Positions 26,086 to 34,516 of a stretch of DNA of 64,000 bases are shown in pieces. The first letter of the stretch is position 1; each line of letters opens with the position of its first letter. Source of the stretch: an uncultured Peptococcaceae bacterium (GTDB lineage: Bacteria > Bacillota > Limnochordia > Darwinibacteriales > Darwinibacteriaceae); the NCBI GenBank assembly GCA_937988745.1, contig CALKAR010000022.1, positions 1-64,000 of the forward strand, in the 5' to 3' direction. The position numbers and the translations under genes were made by a program. Under the pieces are notes generated by a model. It was not told the DNA's origin. It saw nothing but the letters and a program-made list of their open reading frames with translations, and did no database searches.

Positions 26086-26331
26086 TTAACCTTGTTGATT
26101 TACGATATAGTTGACCGCATCACGTACGGTAGCAATTTTCTCTGCTTCTTCATCGGAGATCTTCAGGTCAAACTCTTCTTCTAGAGCCATGACCAGCTCC
26201 ACCACGTCTAGGGAATCAGCCCCCAGATCCTCTACAAAGGAAGCGTCTGCAGTCACATCTTCATAGCTGACCCCTAATTGCTCCACAAGAATTTTTTGTA
26301 CCTTTTCAAAGATTGCTTGATCCAGATCCAC
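26086..26331 (-). CDS. acpP: Acyl carrier protein
   Basis: Carries acyl chains on 4'-phosphopantetheine. 81 residues from the GTG at 26331, which lies nine bases after a full AAGGAGGTGA. The attachment serine is in LGADSLDVVEL. The acidic four-helix composition is typical. The open frame extends to 26376 but would include the ribosome binding site. Confidence 0.96.
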   Translation of the reverse strand: MDLDQAIFEKVQKILVEQLGVSYEDVTADASFVEDLGADSLDVVELVMALEEEFDLKISDEEAEKIATVRDAVNYIVNQQG

Positions 26332-26376
26332 TTGTAGATCACCTCCTTCTCCTACTTGCTGGGCTATATTGCACAA

Positions 26377-27099
26377 TTAGATCGCCAGTCCTCCGTCACA
26401 GCGGATTACTTGGCCGGTGATATACCGATTGTCCTCAGACACCAAGAACCCCACAAGTCTAGCCACATCGTCGGGCTTACCTGTGCGCTTCAGCGGAATA
26501 TGCTCTACAAGCGCCTCGCGATGCTTTTCAGGAAGGGCCTGAGTCATATCAGTGTCAATATAGCCCGGTGCCACAGCATTCACTAGTATGTTTCGGGATG
26601 CAACTTCTTTGGCTAGGCTCTTAGTAAGTCCAATAATTCCAGCTTTTGAGGCAGCGTAGTTAACCTGCCCGGCGTTCCCTCCAATGCCCACCACGGAAGC
26701 GATATTCACAATCCAACCTTGGCGCTGTCGCATCATGGGCCGGACTGCTGCTCGACAGACATTGAAGGTGCCAGTTAGGTTTGTGCGCAAAACCGTTTCC
26801 CAATCTTCATCTGACATGCGCATGATCAGGCCATCACGCGTAATCCCGGCGTTATTTACCACGATGTCGAGGCGGCCGTACACCTTTAGAACGTGCTCCA
26901 CAACAGATTCCACTTCGGGAGCCTGGCCCACGTCAGCGGCGATAGCTGTTACGCCCTGCGCCTCCCATTCCGCCAGCAGCTGGGGGTTTCTGCCAACTAC
27001 AACTACCTGTATGCCTTGGCTGAGAAGTTGCTCAGCAACAGCCTTCCCGATACCCCTAGTGGCTCCTGTGACCAGCCCTACTCTGTCAGGCATTTCCAT
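26377..27099 (-). CDS. fabG: 3-oxoacyl-ACP reductase
   Basis: NADPH-dependent short-chain reductase of fatty acid elongation. About 240 residues with the TGATRGIGKAVA cofactor motif, NNAG, catalytic Ser in NIASVVGIGGN and Tyr/Lys in YAASKAG, and the C-terminal GQVIRCDGGLAI. ATG 27099 follows AGGAGGT by ten bases; an ATG two codons on is also possible. Confidence 0.95.
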   Translation of the reverse strand: MEMPDRVGLVTGATRGIGKAVAEQLLSQGIQVVVVGRNPQLLAEWEAQGVTAIAADVGQAPEVESVVEHVLKVYGRLDIVVNNAGITRDGLIMRMSDEDWETVLRTNLTGTFNVCRAAVRPMMRQRQGWIVNIASVVGIGGNAGQVNYAASKAGIIGLTKSLAKEVASRNILVNAVAPGYIDTDMTQALPEKHREALVEHIPLKRTGKPDDVARLVGFLVSEDNRYITGQVIRCDGGLAI

Positions 27100-27103
27100 G
27101 CTA

Positions 27104-27985
27104 CTATATACCTCCTGGTGTGGCAAGTGAAATTTTAAGAGGGCCCAGCGTGCGGCGTGCCATGGGTCCGACGACCGCTTTAGGGCTCATTTCGACCAGT
27201 GTGTCAACCCCCATTTGGGAAGCTTTGCGCACATTATCTGCAAAGCGGACTGGGTGTGTCAGCTGCTCCACCAATTCTGTCTTAATGTCGGCGGCTTTAT
27301 ACACCGGCTCACTTCGATGATTGCTGATTACAGGTACAGAGATATCGTTTATCTCTATATCCTCTATATATTCCTTGAGCCTTTCAGCAGCCGGTGCCAT
27401 GAGCTCAGTATGAAAGGGGCCAGAAACCTTCAACGGGACAACTCTCTTGGCTCCTTCTTCGAGTGCTCGCTCAGCTGCGAGTTTCAGTCCTGGCTCAACG
27501 CCGCTCAGTACAACCTGACCGGGACAGTTCAGATTTGCAACCGCTACAAAGTGGTTTTCCCTTATGTCACGGCAAATCTCAGACAGACAATCTTCATCAA
27601 GGCCAAGTACTGCCAGCATACCGCCTTGCTGTTCTCCCATGAATTTGCCTCGGGCTGCGGCTAAACGCACTCCATCGGCAAAACTGAAAGCTCCCGCGGC
27701 GGCAAAAGCAGTGACCTCGCCTAGACTGTGACCCAAGAACAACTGCGGTTCTAGGTTCTCTCGATGAAGCTCCCAGAGCGCAATACAGCTTACAAAAACC
27801 GCTGGCTGTGCATATTCTGTTTTGTGCAGTTTTTCCTCAGGACCATACTGAAGCAACTCTACGAGGTTGTAACCTAAAATTACGTTGGCTTCTTCAAAGA
27901 GATGCCAGGCAGAGGTCTCTTTAAAAGGTTCAGCCATCCCAATATACTGCATACCCTGTCCTGGAAAGACCACCGCATTAGCCAC
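27104..27985 (-). CDS. fabD: Malonyl CoA-acyl carrier protein transacylase
   Basis: Transfers malonyl groups to ACP. VFPGQGMQ, the nucleophile motif GHSLGE and the His in GPFHTELM are present. The start is uncertain: GTG 27985 has AGGGTGA at good spacing, while ATG 27991 abuts it and an ATG at 28003 has no site. With the GTG it has about 293 residues. The start overlaps the end of fabH by eight bases. Confidence 0.93.
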   Translation of the reverse strand: MANAVVFPGQGMQYIGMAEPFKETSAWHLFEEANVILGYNLVELLQYGPEEKLHKTEYAQPAVFVSCIALWELHRENLEPQLFLGHSLGEVTAFAAAGAFSFADGVRLAAARGKFMGEQQGGMLAVLGLDEDCLSEICRDIRENHFVAVANLNCPGQVVLSGVEPGLKLAAERALEEGAKRVVPLKVSGPFHTELMAPAAERLKEYIEDIEINDISVPVISNHRSEPVYKAADIKTELVEQLTHPVRFADNVRKASQMGVDTLVEMSPKAVVGPMARRTLGPLKISLATPGGI

Positions 27986-28985
27986 GGTCATCACCCTGTT
28001 CATACCAGCGTACCAGAGCAGATGCCCAGGTCAGCCCTGCGCCGAACCCTACCAGCACAATATAGTCGCCATCCTGCAGTTTACCTGATTGGACCAGTTC
28101 ATCCAAAGCTATCCCAATACTTCCTGAAGATGTATTCCCGTAGCGATCTACGTTCACTATGAAACGATCCAGTGGTACCTGCAGTCTGTTGGCTGCCGAC
28201 TCGATGATGCGGATATTAGCTTGATGAGGTACAAACCAATTTACATCTTGAGGCGCCATGCCGGCCTTTTCAAGCACCCTTTGGGTAGAAGAATCCATAA
28301 CGCGCACTGCGAACTTAAATACTTCTCTACCAGCCATTTTGATATAATGTTCTCGCTGATTGATGGTTTCCGTTGATGCGGGCTTAAGGGAACCCCCAGC
28401 TGGGAGCTTAAGGAAGTCAGCACCACTACCATCTGCACCGAGATCCACTGCGAGAACCCCGTAGCCCTCGGGAACTGGTCCTAAGACTGCAGCGCCTGCC
28501 CCGTCGCCAAACAGCACACACGTTGAGCGGTCGGTATAGTCAGTAATCCGGCTTAATACATCAACGCCGATGACTAAGACGTGTTCATAGCTACTGCGAG
28601 CCATCTCGGTTCCTACCGCTAAAGCGTATGTGAATCCGCTGCAGCCTGCTGACAAGTCAAATGCCGGAATATCCTTGATGCCCAACTGATCTTGTACTAG
28701 ACAGGCTGTTGCGGGAAAAGGCATATCCGGAGTTACAGTCGCGCAGATAATAAGGTCTATATCCTCCGGACCAAGCCCAGCGGCCGCGATCGCCTTCGAA
28801 GCCGCTTGCACTGCAAAGTACGATGCCGCGTCTGTCTCCCCAGCAATGCGGCGCTCCTTGATGCCCGTCCGAGTCGTGATCCATTCATCCGAAGTGTCTA
28901 CCATCTTTTCAAGCGCGGCGTTGTCTAGCACTTTCTCGGGTACGGCTGCGCCAATTCCTAAAATTCCAACTGCCATGTGAGGCAC
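27978..28985 (-). CDS. fabH: Beta-ketoacyl-ACP synthase III
   Basis: Initiates fatty acid synthesis by condensing acyl-CoA with malonyl-ACP. Catalytic Cys115 in SAGCSGFTYAL, His in WFVPHQANIRI and Asn in YGNTSSGS are present. The GTG at 28985 (about 335 residues) has AGGTG six bases upstream; other in-frame starts lie at 28994 and 28976. Confidence 0.95.
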   Translation of the reverse strand: MPHMAVGILGIGAAVPEKVLDNAALEKMVDTSDEWITTRTGIKERRIAGETDAASYFAVQAASKAIAAAGLGPEDIDLIICATVTPDMPFPATACLVQDQLGIKDIPAFDLSAGCSGFTYALAVGTEMARSSYEHVLVIGVDVLSRITDYTDRSTCVLFGDGAGAAVLGPVPEGYGVLAVDLGADGSGADFLKLPAGGSLKPASTETINQREHYIKMAGREVFKFAVRVMDSSTQRVLEKAGMAPQDVNWFVPHQANIRIIESAANRLQVPLDRFIVNVDRYGNTSSGSIGIALDELVQSGKLQDGDYIVLVGFGAGLTWASALVRWYEQGDDRG

Positions 28986-28994
28986 TGTTTTCAC

Positions 28995-29990
28995 CTACTT
29001 CGTTTCAGCAGCCATCATAGTTTCTATGGTTGCTACGATGTTGTTCTCGGCAGCATCGCGGGCTGCTCGAATGGCATTGCGAATCGCCTTAGCATTAGAG
29101 CTGCCGTGAGCTACGATGACCACACCTTTTGTTCCTAACAGAGGAGCTCCTCCGTATTCCGTGTAGTCCATTCGCTTCTTAATCCTCTTAAAGGCGGGTT
29201 TAAGGAGCAGTGCTCCTAGCGAACCAGACACAGTGCTGGTAAATTCCTCTTTCATAATCTCGAAAAGAGAACCAGCCAATCCTTCCGCAAATTTCAATAC
29301 TACATTACCAACGAATCCGTCACAAACTACAACATCTGCATGACCCTTGGTAATGTCGCGGCCTTCAATGTTACCGATGAAGTTCAATGAAGACTGTACT
29401 AGTTCTTCATAAACTTCCTTGACGAGAGCGTTGCCCTTACCGGGCTCTTCGCCCACATTCAGCAAACCGACTTTGGGTTTATGAATCTGCATAACATGTT
29501 CGGCATACGCAGAAGCCATCTTAGCAAACTGCACAAGATGGCTGGGACGGCAGTCTACATTAGCTCCCACATCTGCCACCAGACATACGCCTTTTATCGT
29601 AGGCATCAGCGTAGTAATGGCAGGCCTCTCAACACCCTTAATACGCCCAATTACGAACAACGAGGCAGCTAAAGTAGCACCGGTGCTTCCCGCACTGACC
29701 AAGCCTACAGCCTGTTTTTCTCGGACAAGCCGGGCTGCAGCAGCCAATGATGAATCCTTTTTGCGACGCACTGCCTCAACGGGAGATTCATTCATGCCAA
29801 TGACCTCAGGGGCATGGACAACCTCGATGAGATCACTGCCAGGTTTACCCTCAATCAGCGCCCGCAGCCTCTGTTCGTCTCCGGTCAGAATAGATGATAT
29901 GCCGTACATATCTGCAGCCTGCAGTGCCCCTTCTACAATCTGCTCCGGTGCATAGTCTCCACCAAAGGCATCAACTGCGATCTTGGTCAT
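28995..29990 (-). CDS. plsX: Phosphate acyltransferase PlsX
   Basis: Makes acyl-phosphate from acyl-ACP for phospholipid synthesis, linking the Fab pathway to membranes. 331 residues starting MTKIAVDAFGGDYAPE, with the GSTGATLAASLFV, NVGEEPGKGN and CDGFVGNVVLK motifs. ATG 29990 follows AAAGGGGGG. It overlaps fapR by 20 bases, so the two are coupled. Confidence 0.95.
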   Translation of the reverse strand: MTKIAVDAFGGDYAPEQIVEGALQAADMYGISSILTGDEQRLRALIEGKPGSDLIEVVHAPEVIGMNESPVEAVRRKKDSSLAAAARLVREKQAVGLVSAGSTGATLAASLFVIGRIKGVERPAITTLMPTIKGVCLVADVGANVDCRPSHLVQFAKMASAYAEHVMQIHKPKVGLLNVGEEPGKGNALVKEVYEELVQSSLNFIGNIEGRDITKGHADVVVCDGFVGNVVLKFAEGLAGSLFEIMKEEFTSTVSGSLGALLLKPAFKRIKKRMDYTEYGGAPLLGTKGVVIVAHGSSNAKAIRNAIRAARDAAENNIVATIETMMAAETK

Positions 29991-30558
29991 GCTGAGGCCC
30001 CCCTTTACTCTCCACATCAACTACTGTAAACTCACCACTAAAGACCAACTCATCATTGACCTTACTTTCTACCTTAACGACATACTGAGGCCCACGGACT
30101 TCAGTTACCTGAGCCTTGGCAACTACTCGCTGCCCTTCATATACAGGCTGGTGGTACCGTACAGTCGCGCTTTTCGTCAGCGCTAGCTCTGAGTTGACAA
30201 CAGCCACCGCCAGAGAATTACCCTGAGCAAATAAAAAGTGGCCCCTGGCGATCCGGGTTCGGCCAAACACCATGCGATCAGTGATGGCTAAAATAGAAAT
30301 CCCTTGTTTTCCCAGTTCAATGTCGATTGGCTCGCCGATGAGCTCTTCTTCAGTCAGGGCTTTGACTTCAGAAAATGCTTCAGCTGCGATATTTCTCGCT
30401 CGTTCCCGTAGTTCAGGAATGTTTAGAGCCATGCGGTCCAACCGTATGGTAGCCACACTGACTTCAAATTCTTCCGCCAGCTGCCAGTCGGTAAGAAATG
30501 GATCTTCATCGAGACGTTCTTTTAACAGTCTGCGTCGTTCTGTTCGAGATAGCTTCAT
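29971..30558 (-). CDS. fapR: Fatty acid/phospholipid biosynthesis regulator FapR
   Basis: Repressor that senses malonyl-CoA and controls fab and pls genes. 195 residues: an N-terminal DeoR-like HTH (DPFLTDWQLAEEFEVSVATIRLDRMALNIPELR) and a C-terminal hotdog ligand domain (FAQGNSLAVAVVN, ATVRYHQPVYEGQRVVAKAQV). First gene of fapR-plsX-fabH-fabD-fabG-acpP-fabF. A FapR-like operator lies just upstream, so it probably autoregulates. Confidence 0.93.
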   Translation of the reverse strand: MKLSRTERRRLLKERLDEDPFLTDWQLAEEFEVSVATIRLDRMALNIPELRERARNIAAEAFSEVKALTEEELIGEPIDIELGKQGISILAITDRMVFGRTRIARGHFLFAQGNSLAVAVVNSELALTKSATVRYHQPVYEGQRVVAKAQVTEVRGPQYVVKVESKVNDELVFSGEFTVVDVESKGGPQHDQDRS

Positions 30559-30585
30559 TAGCCGTCATTCCTTTTGGTTCACATC

Positions 30586-30602
30586 ATATTACCTGGTCAT
30601 AA
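30586..30602 (-). promoter_or_regulatory. Putative FapR operator
   Basis: TTATGACCAGGTAATAT on the minus strand agrees at 12 of 17 positions with the FapR palindrome as I recall it (TTAGTACCAGATACTAA). It lies just downstream of the predicted transcription start of fapR, where binding would block transcription. Confidence 0.5.
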
Positions 30603-30613
30603 ATTATAGTCAT

Positions 30614-30642
30614 AGTATACCCGAGAGCTGGCTGGTTGTAAA
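30614..30642 (-). promoter_or_regulatory. Promoter of the fapR-plsX-fab operon
   Basis: TTTACA (30642-30637), 17 bases, TATACT (30619-30614) on the minus strand. The predicted start near 30607 is followed immediately by the FapR-like operator. A second possible -10, TATAAT, lies nine bases further on. Confidence 0.75.
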
Positions 30643-30644
30643 GC

Positions 30645-30671
30645 AAAAAAAAGATGTCCAGCGGACATCTT
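30645..30671 (-). terminator. Intrinsic terminator after rpmF
   Basis: Minus strand AAGATGTCC, three-base loop, GGACATCTT, then a run of six or more T. Perfect 9-bp stem. It separates DUF177-rpmF from the fapR operon. Confidence 0.92.
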
Positions 30672-30693
30672 CGTAATCATGTCTAGAAACAAT

Positions 30694-30876
30694 TTAGTTG
30701 GCTTCTACTTCAATAACTTCCCGGCCCTTATAGGTACCGCAATTTGGGCACGCCCGATGGGGCAGCTTAGGTTCGCGGCACTGCGGACATACCTGTGTTG
30801 CTGCAGCAGTAATCTTCCACTGGGAACGGCGGGAATTAGTCCTTGCTTTCGAGTGTTTTCTCTTTGGTACTGCCAT
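30694..30876 (-). CDS. rpmF: 50S ribosomal protein L32
   Basis: 60 residues, MAVPKRKHSKARTNSRRSQWK followed by a zinc-ribbon with CPQC and CPNCG pairs, so this is the zinc-binding (C+) form. It overlaps the 3' end of the DUF177 gene by 41 bases in another frame; the DUF177-rpmF pairing is conserved across bacteria. Confidence 0.96.
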   Translation of the reverse strand: MAVPKRKHSKARTNSRRSQWKITAAATQVCPQCREPKLPHRACPNCGTYKGREVIEVEAN

Positions 30877-31432
30877 TTCCTTTCCCCCTCTCCTCTGTCT
30901 TGTCCTCTGCCTTCAATAAATCTAACAATGGTGCAAATCTCACATCGATATCTGGCCCCGCGCAGTCACAAGCGCCATCTTTAAGGGGCAGGCCGCACTG
31001 GGGGCACAAACCGGGACAATCTTCTTCACAGACCACTTTCATTGGAACAGCCAGTAAGAGTGATTCCCTCAGAGCTTCAGTTAGATCAATCTCATCTCCC
31101 TCAACCACAGGGATCTCTTCGGGGAAAAAATCGTCATCCTCTTCTGGTTCCACATCATCGTGGGTCGTGCGGTAAAATTCCTCCACATCAGCTTCTAGCT
31201 TGCCGGGGAATTTTCGCAGGCAGCGTGTACATTCGTACTGCACATCACAGATAAGCTCCCCTGTAATCAACAGGCCTTTGCCCGTATTCGTTACAACGAG
31301 TTCTGCATCGATTGGAGAATGCAGCTCCACATTGGCCGGCAGATCATTCTCAATAATGTCCTTGGGAAGCTGCCGGGTTTCACGCTGAGAAAATCCCGGC
31401 TGCCCTTTCAGCGAGCCGATATTGATTCGCAT
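30836..31432 (-). CDS. DUF177 (YceD/YlbN) family protein
   Basis: The family is implicated in 23S rRNA metabolism and is paired with rpmF. About 198 residues from ATG 31432. The conserved CTRCLRKF pair sits mid-protein, then an acidic stretch, and CPGLCPQCGLPL near the end gives a second cysteine cluster; a lysine-rich tail follows. GAGGTG lies six bases before the start. Driven by a consensus promoter only a few bases upstream. Confidence 0.9.
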   Translation of the reverse strand: MRINIGSLKGQPGFSQRETRQLPKDIIENDLPANVELHSPIDAELVVTNTGKGLLITGELICDVQYECTRCLRKFPGKLEADVEEFYRTTHDDVEPEEDDDFFPEEIPVVEGDEIDLTEALRESLLLAVPMKVVCEEDCPGLCPQCGLPLKDGACDCAGPDIDVRFAPLLDLLKAEDKTEERGKGNGSTKEKTLESKD

Positions 31433-31448
31433 CCTGTTCACCTCATAA

Positions 31449-31477
31449 ATTATACAAAGATTGCCTAGGGGTGTCAA
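31449..31477 (-). promoter_or_regulatory. Consensus sigma-A promoter of DUF177-rpmF
   Basis: TTGACA (31477-31472), exactly 17 bases, TATAAT (31454-31449) on the minus strand: a perfect match. The predicted start near 31442 puts the mRNA 5' end at or just before the ribosome binding site, giving a leader of only about ten bases. Confidence 0.9.
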
Positions 31478-31487
31478 GCATTTCCCC

Positions 31488-32273
31488 TTACTTGGCCTGC
31501 AGGTTTGTCCCTGCTAAAACGTCCTGAATGTCCTTTAGGCTGGCCTCCGCAGCCGTTCTGCCGGCGGCAATTATCTCCGCGGCACGGTTTAATTGCGTTG
31601 AAGTCACATTTGACAAATCGGGCCGCACGATAACATCGGCATCGATGGGCCTAAACTTAGCATTTTCTCTGTCTAAGATCTCGATTGTGCGCATGATTAT
31701 ATTCCCCAGGTTCGTAACCTTCTTCCCGACAGGAGGAAGACCAACGTCGACTGCGATCACAATATCGGCGCCCAGCTCTCGCACGGTACGTCCCGGAACC
31801 CGATTCACCAAGGCACCATCGACAAGGAGTCTGCCCCCTAACTCCACGGGAACGAAAATTCCCGGAATACTCATGCTGGCCCGCACTCCATCTGCCACGT
31901 TACCTGTCTTAATAACAACTTCTTCCCCCGTCTGGATGTCAGTAGCAACAACCGCCGCGGGAATGGGTAGGTCCTCGAAATTAAGGTTGCGGGTTAAGAC
32001 CTTCACTAACTCGTGGACACGTTCAGACGAAACAAGCCCCAATTTAGGTACAGTTAGATTTACCAGCTTATTCCAGTTAAGCTCTTGTGCCATCCGCTCT
32101 AGCAAGTACATGTCGGTCCCAGCAGCGTACAGGCTGCCAACAATGGCACCGGCACTGGTCCCAGCTATCATATCGATGGGTATGTTGTTTTCAACAAAAA
32201 CCTGCAGAGCTCCAATATGGGCCAAACCTCGCGCTGAACCTGCACTGAGGGCCAAACCAACCTTGGGACGCAA
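31488..32273 (-). CDS. Patatin-like phospholipase/acyl hydrolase (YlbK/RssA type)
   Basis: Ser-Asp dyad lipid acyl hydrolase family. The protein shows the oxyanion motif SAGSARGLAHIG, nucleophile motif GTSAG and the catalytic Asp in VDGALVNRVP. The open frame reaches 32315, but TTG 32273 has GGAGGT exactly six bases upstream and gives MRPKVGLALSAG, the usual start; 261 residues. Same neighbourhood as Bacillus ylbK. Divergent from ylbJ. Confidence 0.87.
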   Translation of the reverse strand: MRPKVGLALSAGSARGLAHIGALQVFVENNIPIDMIAGTSAGAIVGSLYAAGTDMYLLERMAQELNWNKLVNLTVPKLGLVSSERVHELVKVLTRNLNFEDLPIPAAVVATDIQTGEEVVIKTGNVADGVRASMSIPGIFVPVELGGRLLVDGALVNRVPGRTVRELGADIVIAVDVGLPPVGKKVTNLGNIIMRTIEILDRENAKFRPIDADVIVRPDLSNVTSTQLNRAAEIIAAGRTAAEASLKDIQDVLAGTNLQAK

Positions 32274-32292
32274 AAAACCACCTCCACAGACG

Positions 32293-32323
32293 TAATATTC
32301 CCCAAGCACCGGCAATATACATT
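32293..32323 (+). promoter_or_regulatory. Possible sigma-E type sporulation promoter of ylbJ
   Basis: TAATATT (32293-32299) and TATACATT (32316-32323), resembling the sigma-E elements KMATATT and CATACAHT, separated by 16 bases, slightly longer than usual. YlbJ is sigma-E controlled in Bacillus. Confidence 0.35.
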
Positions 32324-32354
32324 AGCGAACTACCACAGGGAGAGGATGAGTAAC

Positions 32355-33572
32355 ATGAGCAGAGGTCGCATTACAGCCTTCATTGCCCTGTTGATCGCTC
32401 TAGCCATGCTGTTTTATCCGCAGGAATCCTTTGAAGCATCTGTGGAAGGCCTAAAGCTGTGGTTTGAAATCGTGCTCCCTGCTCTCCTACCCTTCTTTGC
32501 CATGGCAGACATTTTGATGGGGTTGGGAGTAGTGAACTTCCTGGGAGCACTGTTAGAACCAGTCATGCGTCCCTTATTCCGTATTCCTGGAGTGGGAGGC
32601 TTCGCCGTCGCTATGGGCCTGGCAGGTGGCTACCCGATTGGCGCCCGCATTACCGGTGAACTGCACCGCAGGGAACTCTGCACACGAGTCGAAGCAGAAC
32701 GCCTCTTGGCCTTTGCGAACACCGCAGATCCTTTGTTCATCGTGGGAGCTGTCGCCGTGGGCATGTTCGGACGGCCTGAACTAGGGGCCGCCATGCTGAT
32801 TGCCCATTACTTAGGTGTAGTTATAATGGGATTATTATTGCGGTTTTACGGCCGCGGCGAACCAGAAACACCGCTTCCTAAAAGGCGTCAATCCGAAGGC
32901 TACTTCACCCACGCAATACGCGAAATGGATCGAGCCCGCCGCGCAGACGGCCGCTCTTTTGGCGAGCTATTTGGCGACACAATCCGCGAAACTTTCGCGT
33001 CTATGTTGTTTATTGGTGGGTGTATCATGATGTTTTCAGTGTTGACCGCGGTACTGGACGCCACTGGCATTATGCGCTATCTGACACTCCCTTTGGAAAA
33101 AATCCTTAAACTGCTGAAATTGGATTCTAGTCTGGCAACACCCATTATTCACGGCTTTTTTGAAACAACTCTTGGTTCCCAATCTGCAAGCAATGCCAGC
33201 GCTCCACTGGTACAGCGTGCGGTTACAGCCAGTTTGGTCATTGGCTGGAGCGGACTTTCAGTCCACAGCCAGGTATCAGTAATGATATTAGGAACCAAAA
33301 TCCGGATGAGCCCGTATATGCTGGCACGTTTGGGCCATGGAATACTGGCAGGAATTATCACAGCACTTCTATTAGGCCCAGGCATGCCAGTTGTCAGCGG
33401 GCTCATGGGAGCTATTCCTGTCCTTTCGAGCACCACCTGGCAGGCACTCAGCTTTGGTGCCCGCTTTGCGGCATCGCTTAAATGGGCCAGTATTTTAGGC
33501 GTGGCCTGCACAGCGGCGGGTACTCTAGCTAGGATGTCGAGCCGCGTAAAGATCATTCCCCTTAGACGTTAA
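32355..33572 (+). CDS. ylbJ: Sporulation integral membrane protein YlbJ
   Basis: Needed for spore cortex formation in Bacillus. About 405 residues with several hydrophobic helices and the nucleoside-transporter-like gate motifs. VMRPLFRIPGVGGFAVAMGLAGGYPIGARI is highly characteristic, as are FANTADPLFIVGAVAVGMFG and GFFETTLGSQ. ATG 32355 is preferred because AGAGG lies nine bases upstream; the ATG at 32346 abuts it. Supports a spore-forming host. Confidence 0.9.
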   Translation: MSRGRITAFIALLIALAMLFYPQESFEASVEGLKLWFEIVLPALLPFFAMADILMGLGVVNFLGALLEPVMRPLFRIPGVGGFAVAMGLAGGYPIGARITGELHRRELCTRVEAERLLAFANTADPLFIVGAVAVGMFGRPELGAAMLIAHYLGVVIMGLLLRFYGRGEPETPLPKRRQSEGYFTHAIREMDRARRADGRSFGELFGDTIRETFASMLFIGGCIMMFSVLTAVLDATGIMRYLTLPLEKILKLLKLDSSLATPIIHGFFETTLGSQSASNASAPLVQRAVTASLVIGWSGLSVHSQVSVMILGTKIRMSPYMLARLGHGILAGIITALLLGPGMPVVSGLMGAIPVLSSTTWQALSFGARFAASLKWASILGVACTAAGTLARMSSRVKIIPLRR

Positions 33573-34023
33573 CATTCTGGTTGAGCTGCTCGCGGCCTTT
33601 GGACACGACTGAAAGAGTTTTCTCCAGCGCATCCTGCAGGTTGCGCAGAACTTGATCAGCATACTCATCGGCTCCCCGTCTAATCTCCTGAGCGCGCTGT
33701 GATGCTTCTTCCACTATCCGGCGCGCTTCTTGTTCCGCCTGCCGATGAATCTCGCTCTCCTTAATGAGCTTGGAAGCGTATTCTTCTGCTTGAGCCACAA
33801 TCCGCTCTGCCTTCTGCTGTCCCTCAGCAATAACTCGATCTTTCTCGACAGACACGGCTTCTGCTCGCCGTACTTCTTCCGGAACTGATGTGCGGATTTG
33901 ATCGATGAGATCTAACAGCTCATCCGCGTCAATCAGCACTTTACCGGTCAGGGGAAGCTCTGGTGCCTTTTCCACAAGCTCCTCAAGCTGCTCAAGCAAG
34001 ACTACAAGATTGATCCTATTCAT
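33562..34023 (-). CDS. Coiled-coil protein, DivIVA/ATP synthase b-subunit-like
   Basis: No firm family. From ATG 34023 it has 153 residues: a leader helix (NRINLVVLLEQLEELVEKAP), then a long charged coiled coil of about 90 residues (AEAVSVEKDRVIAEGQQKAERIV and onward). Such proteins next to coaD are common in Clostridia and are often labelled ATPase b-subunit-like. The open frame extends to 34104 through coaD, but the start inside the end of coaD, with GGTGA upstream, fits translational coupling. Confidence 0.65.
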   Translation of the reverse strand: MNRINLVVLLEQLEELVEKAPELPLTGKVLIDADELLDLIDQIRTSVPEEVRRAEAVSVEKDRVIAEGQQKAERIVAQAEEYASKLIKESEIHRQAEQEARRIVEEASQRAQEIRRGADEYADQVLRNLQDALEKTLSVVSKGREQLNQNVNV

Positions 34024-34516
34024 GGTTGTCACCGTCCGTTTCCCTAAACTTTTCGTAAAGCCTGGCAGCAACAGGGGGCGATACCCATTTGGAGACGTCC
34101 CCACCTAGGCTGGCTACTTCCTTGATAGCGGAGGAACTGATGAAGGAATACTTGCTGTTGGTCATCATGAAGATGGTTTCGACATCGGGTGCTAAATTGC
34201 TGTTCATAGCAGCCAGTTTGAACTCAAACTCAAAGTCAGTCACAGCTCGCAATCCCCGCACAATCGCAACCGCGTTCTTCTTGTGAGCGTAATCCACAGC
34301 AAGGCCCGCATAAGATTCTATCGTCACATTATCTAAATGGCTGAACTGCTCCTGCAGCATTTCTACCCGCTCTTGGACCGTAAACAGCGGTCTTTTCTCT
34401 GGATTATGTAATACAGCTACGTAAATATGGTCAAACAACCTGCTTGCACGTTCAATGATATCGACATGCCCTAAAGTTACGGGATCAAAAGTTCCTGGGC
34501 AGACGCTGATTCGCAC
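34016..34516 (-). CDS. coaD: Phosphopantetheine adenylyltransferase
   Basis: Fourth enzyme of coenzyme A synthesis. 166 residues: CPGTFDPVTLGHVDII (T/HxGH nucleotidyltransferase motif), RGLRAVTDFEFEF and the ISSSAIKEVA signature. The start is GTG at 34516, sharing a base with the rsmD stop (TAGTG), with GAGGATG upstream. Confidence 0.96.
   Translation of the reverse strand: MRISVCPGTFDPVTLGHVDIIERASRLFDHIYVAVLHNPEKRPLFTVQERVEMLQEQFSHLDNVTIESYAGLAVDYAHKKNAVAIVRGLRAVTDFEFEFKLAAMNSNLAPDVETIFMMTNSKYSFISSSAIKEVASLGGDVSKWVSPPVAARLYEKFRETDGDNHE

Noticed and set aside
31528..32295. Long (255-codon) plus-strand ORF opposite the patatin-like gene
   Set aside because: The minus-strand frame has all patatin motifs and a good start; the opposite frame has low-complexity Ser/Thr/Pro composition typical of an antisense shadow.
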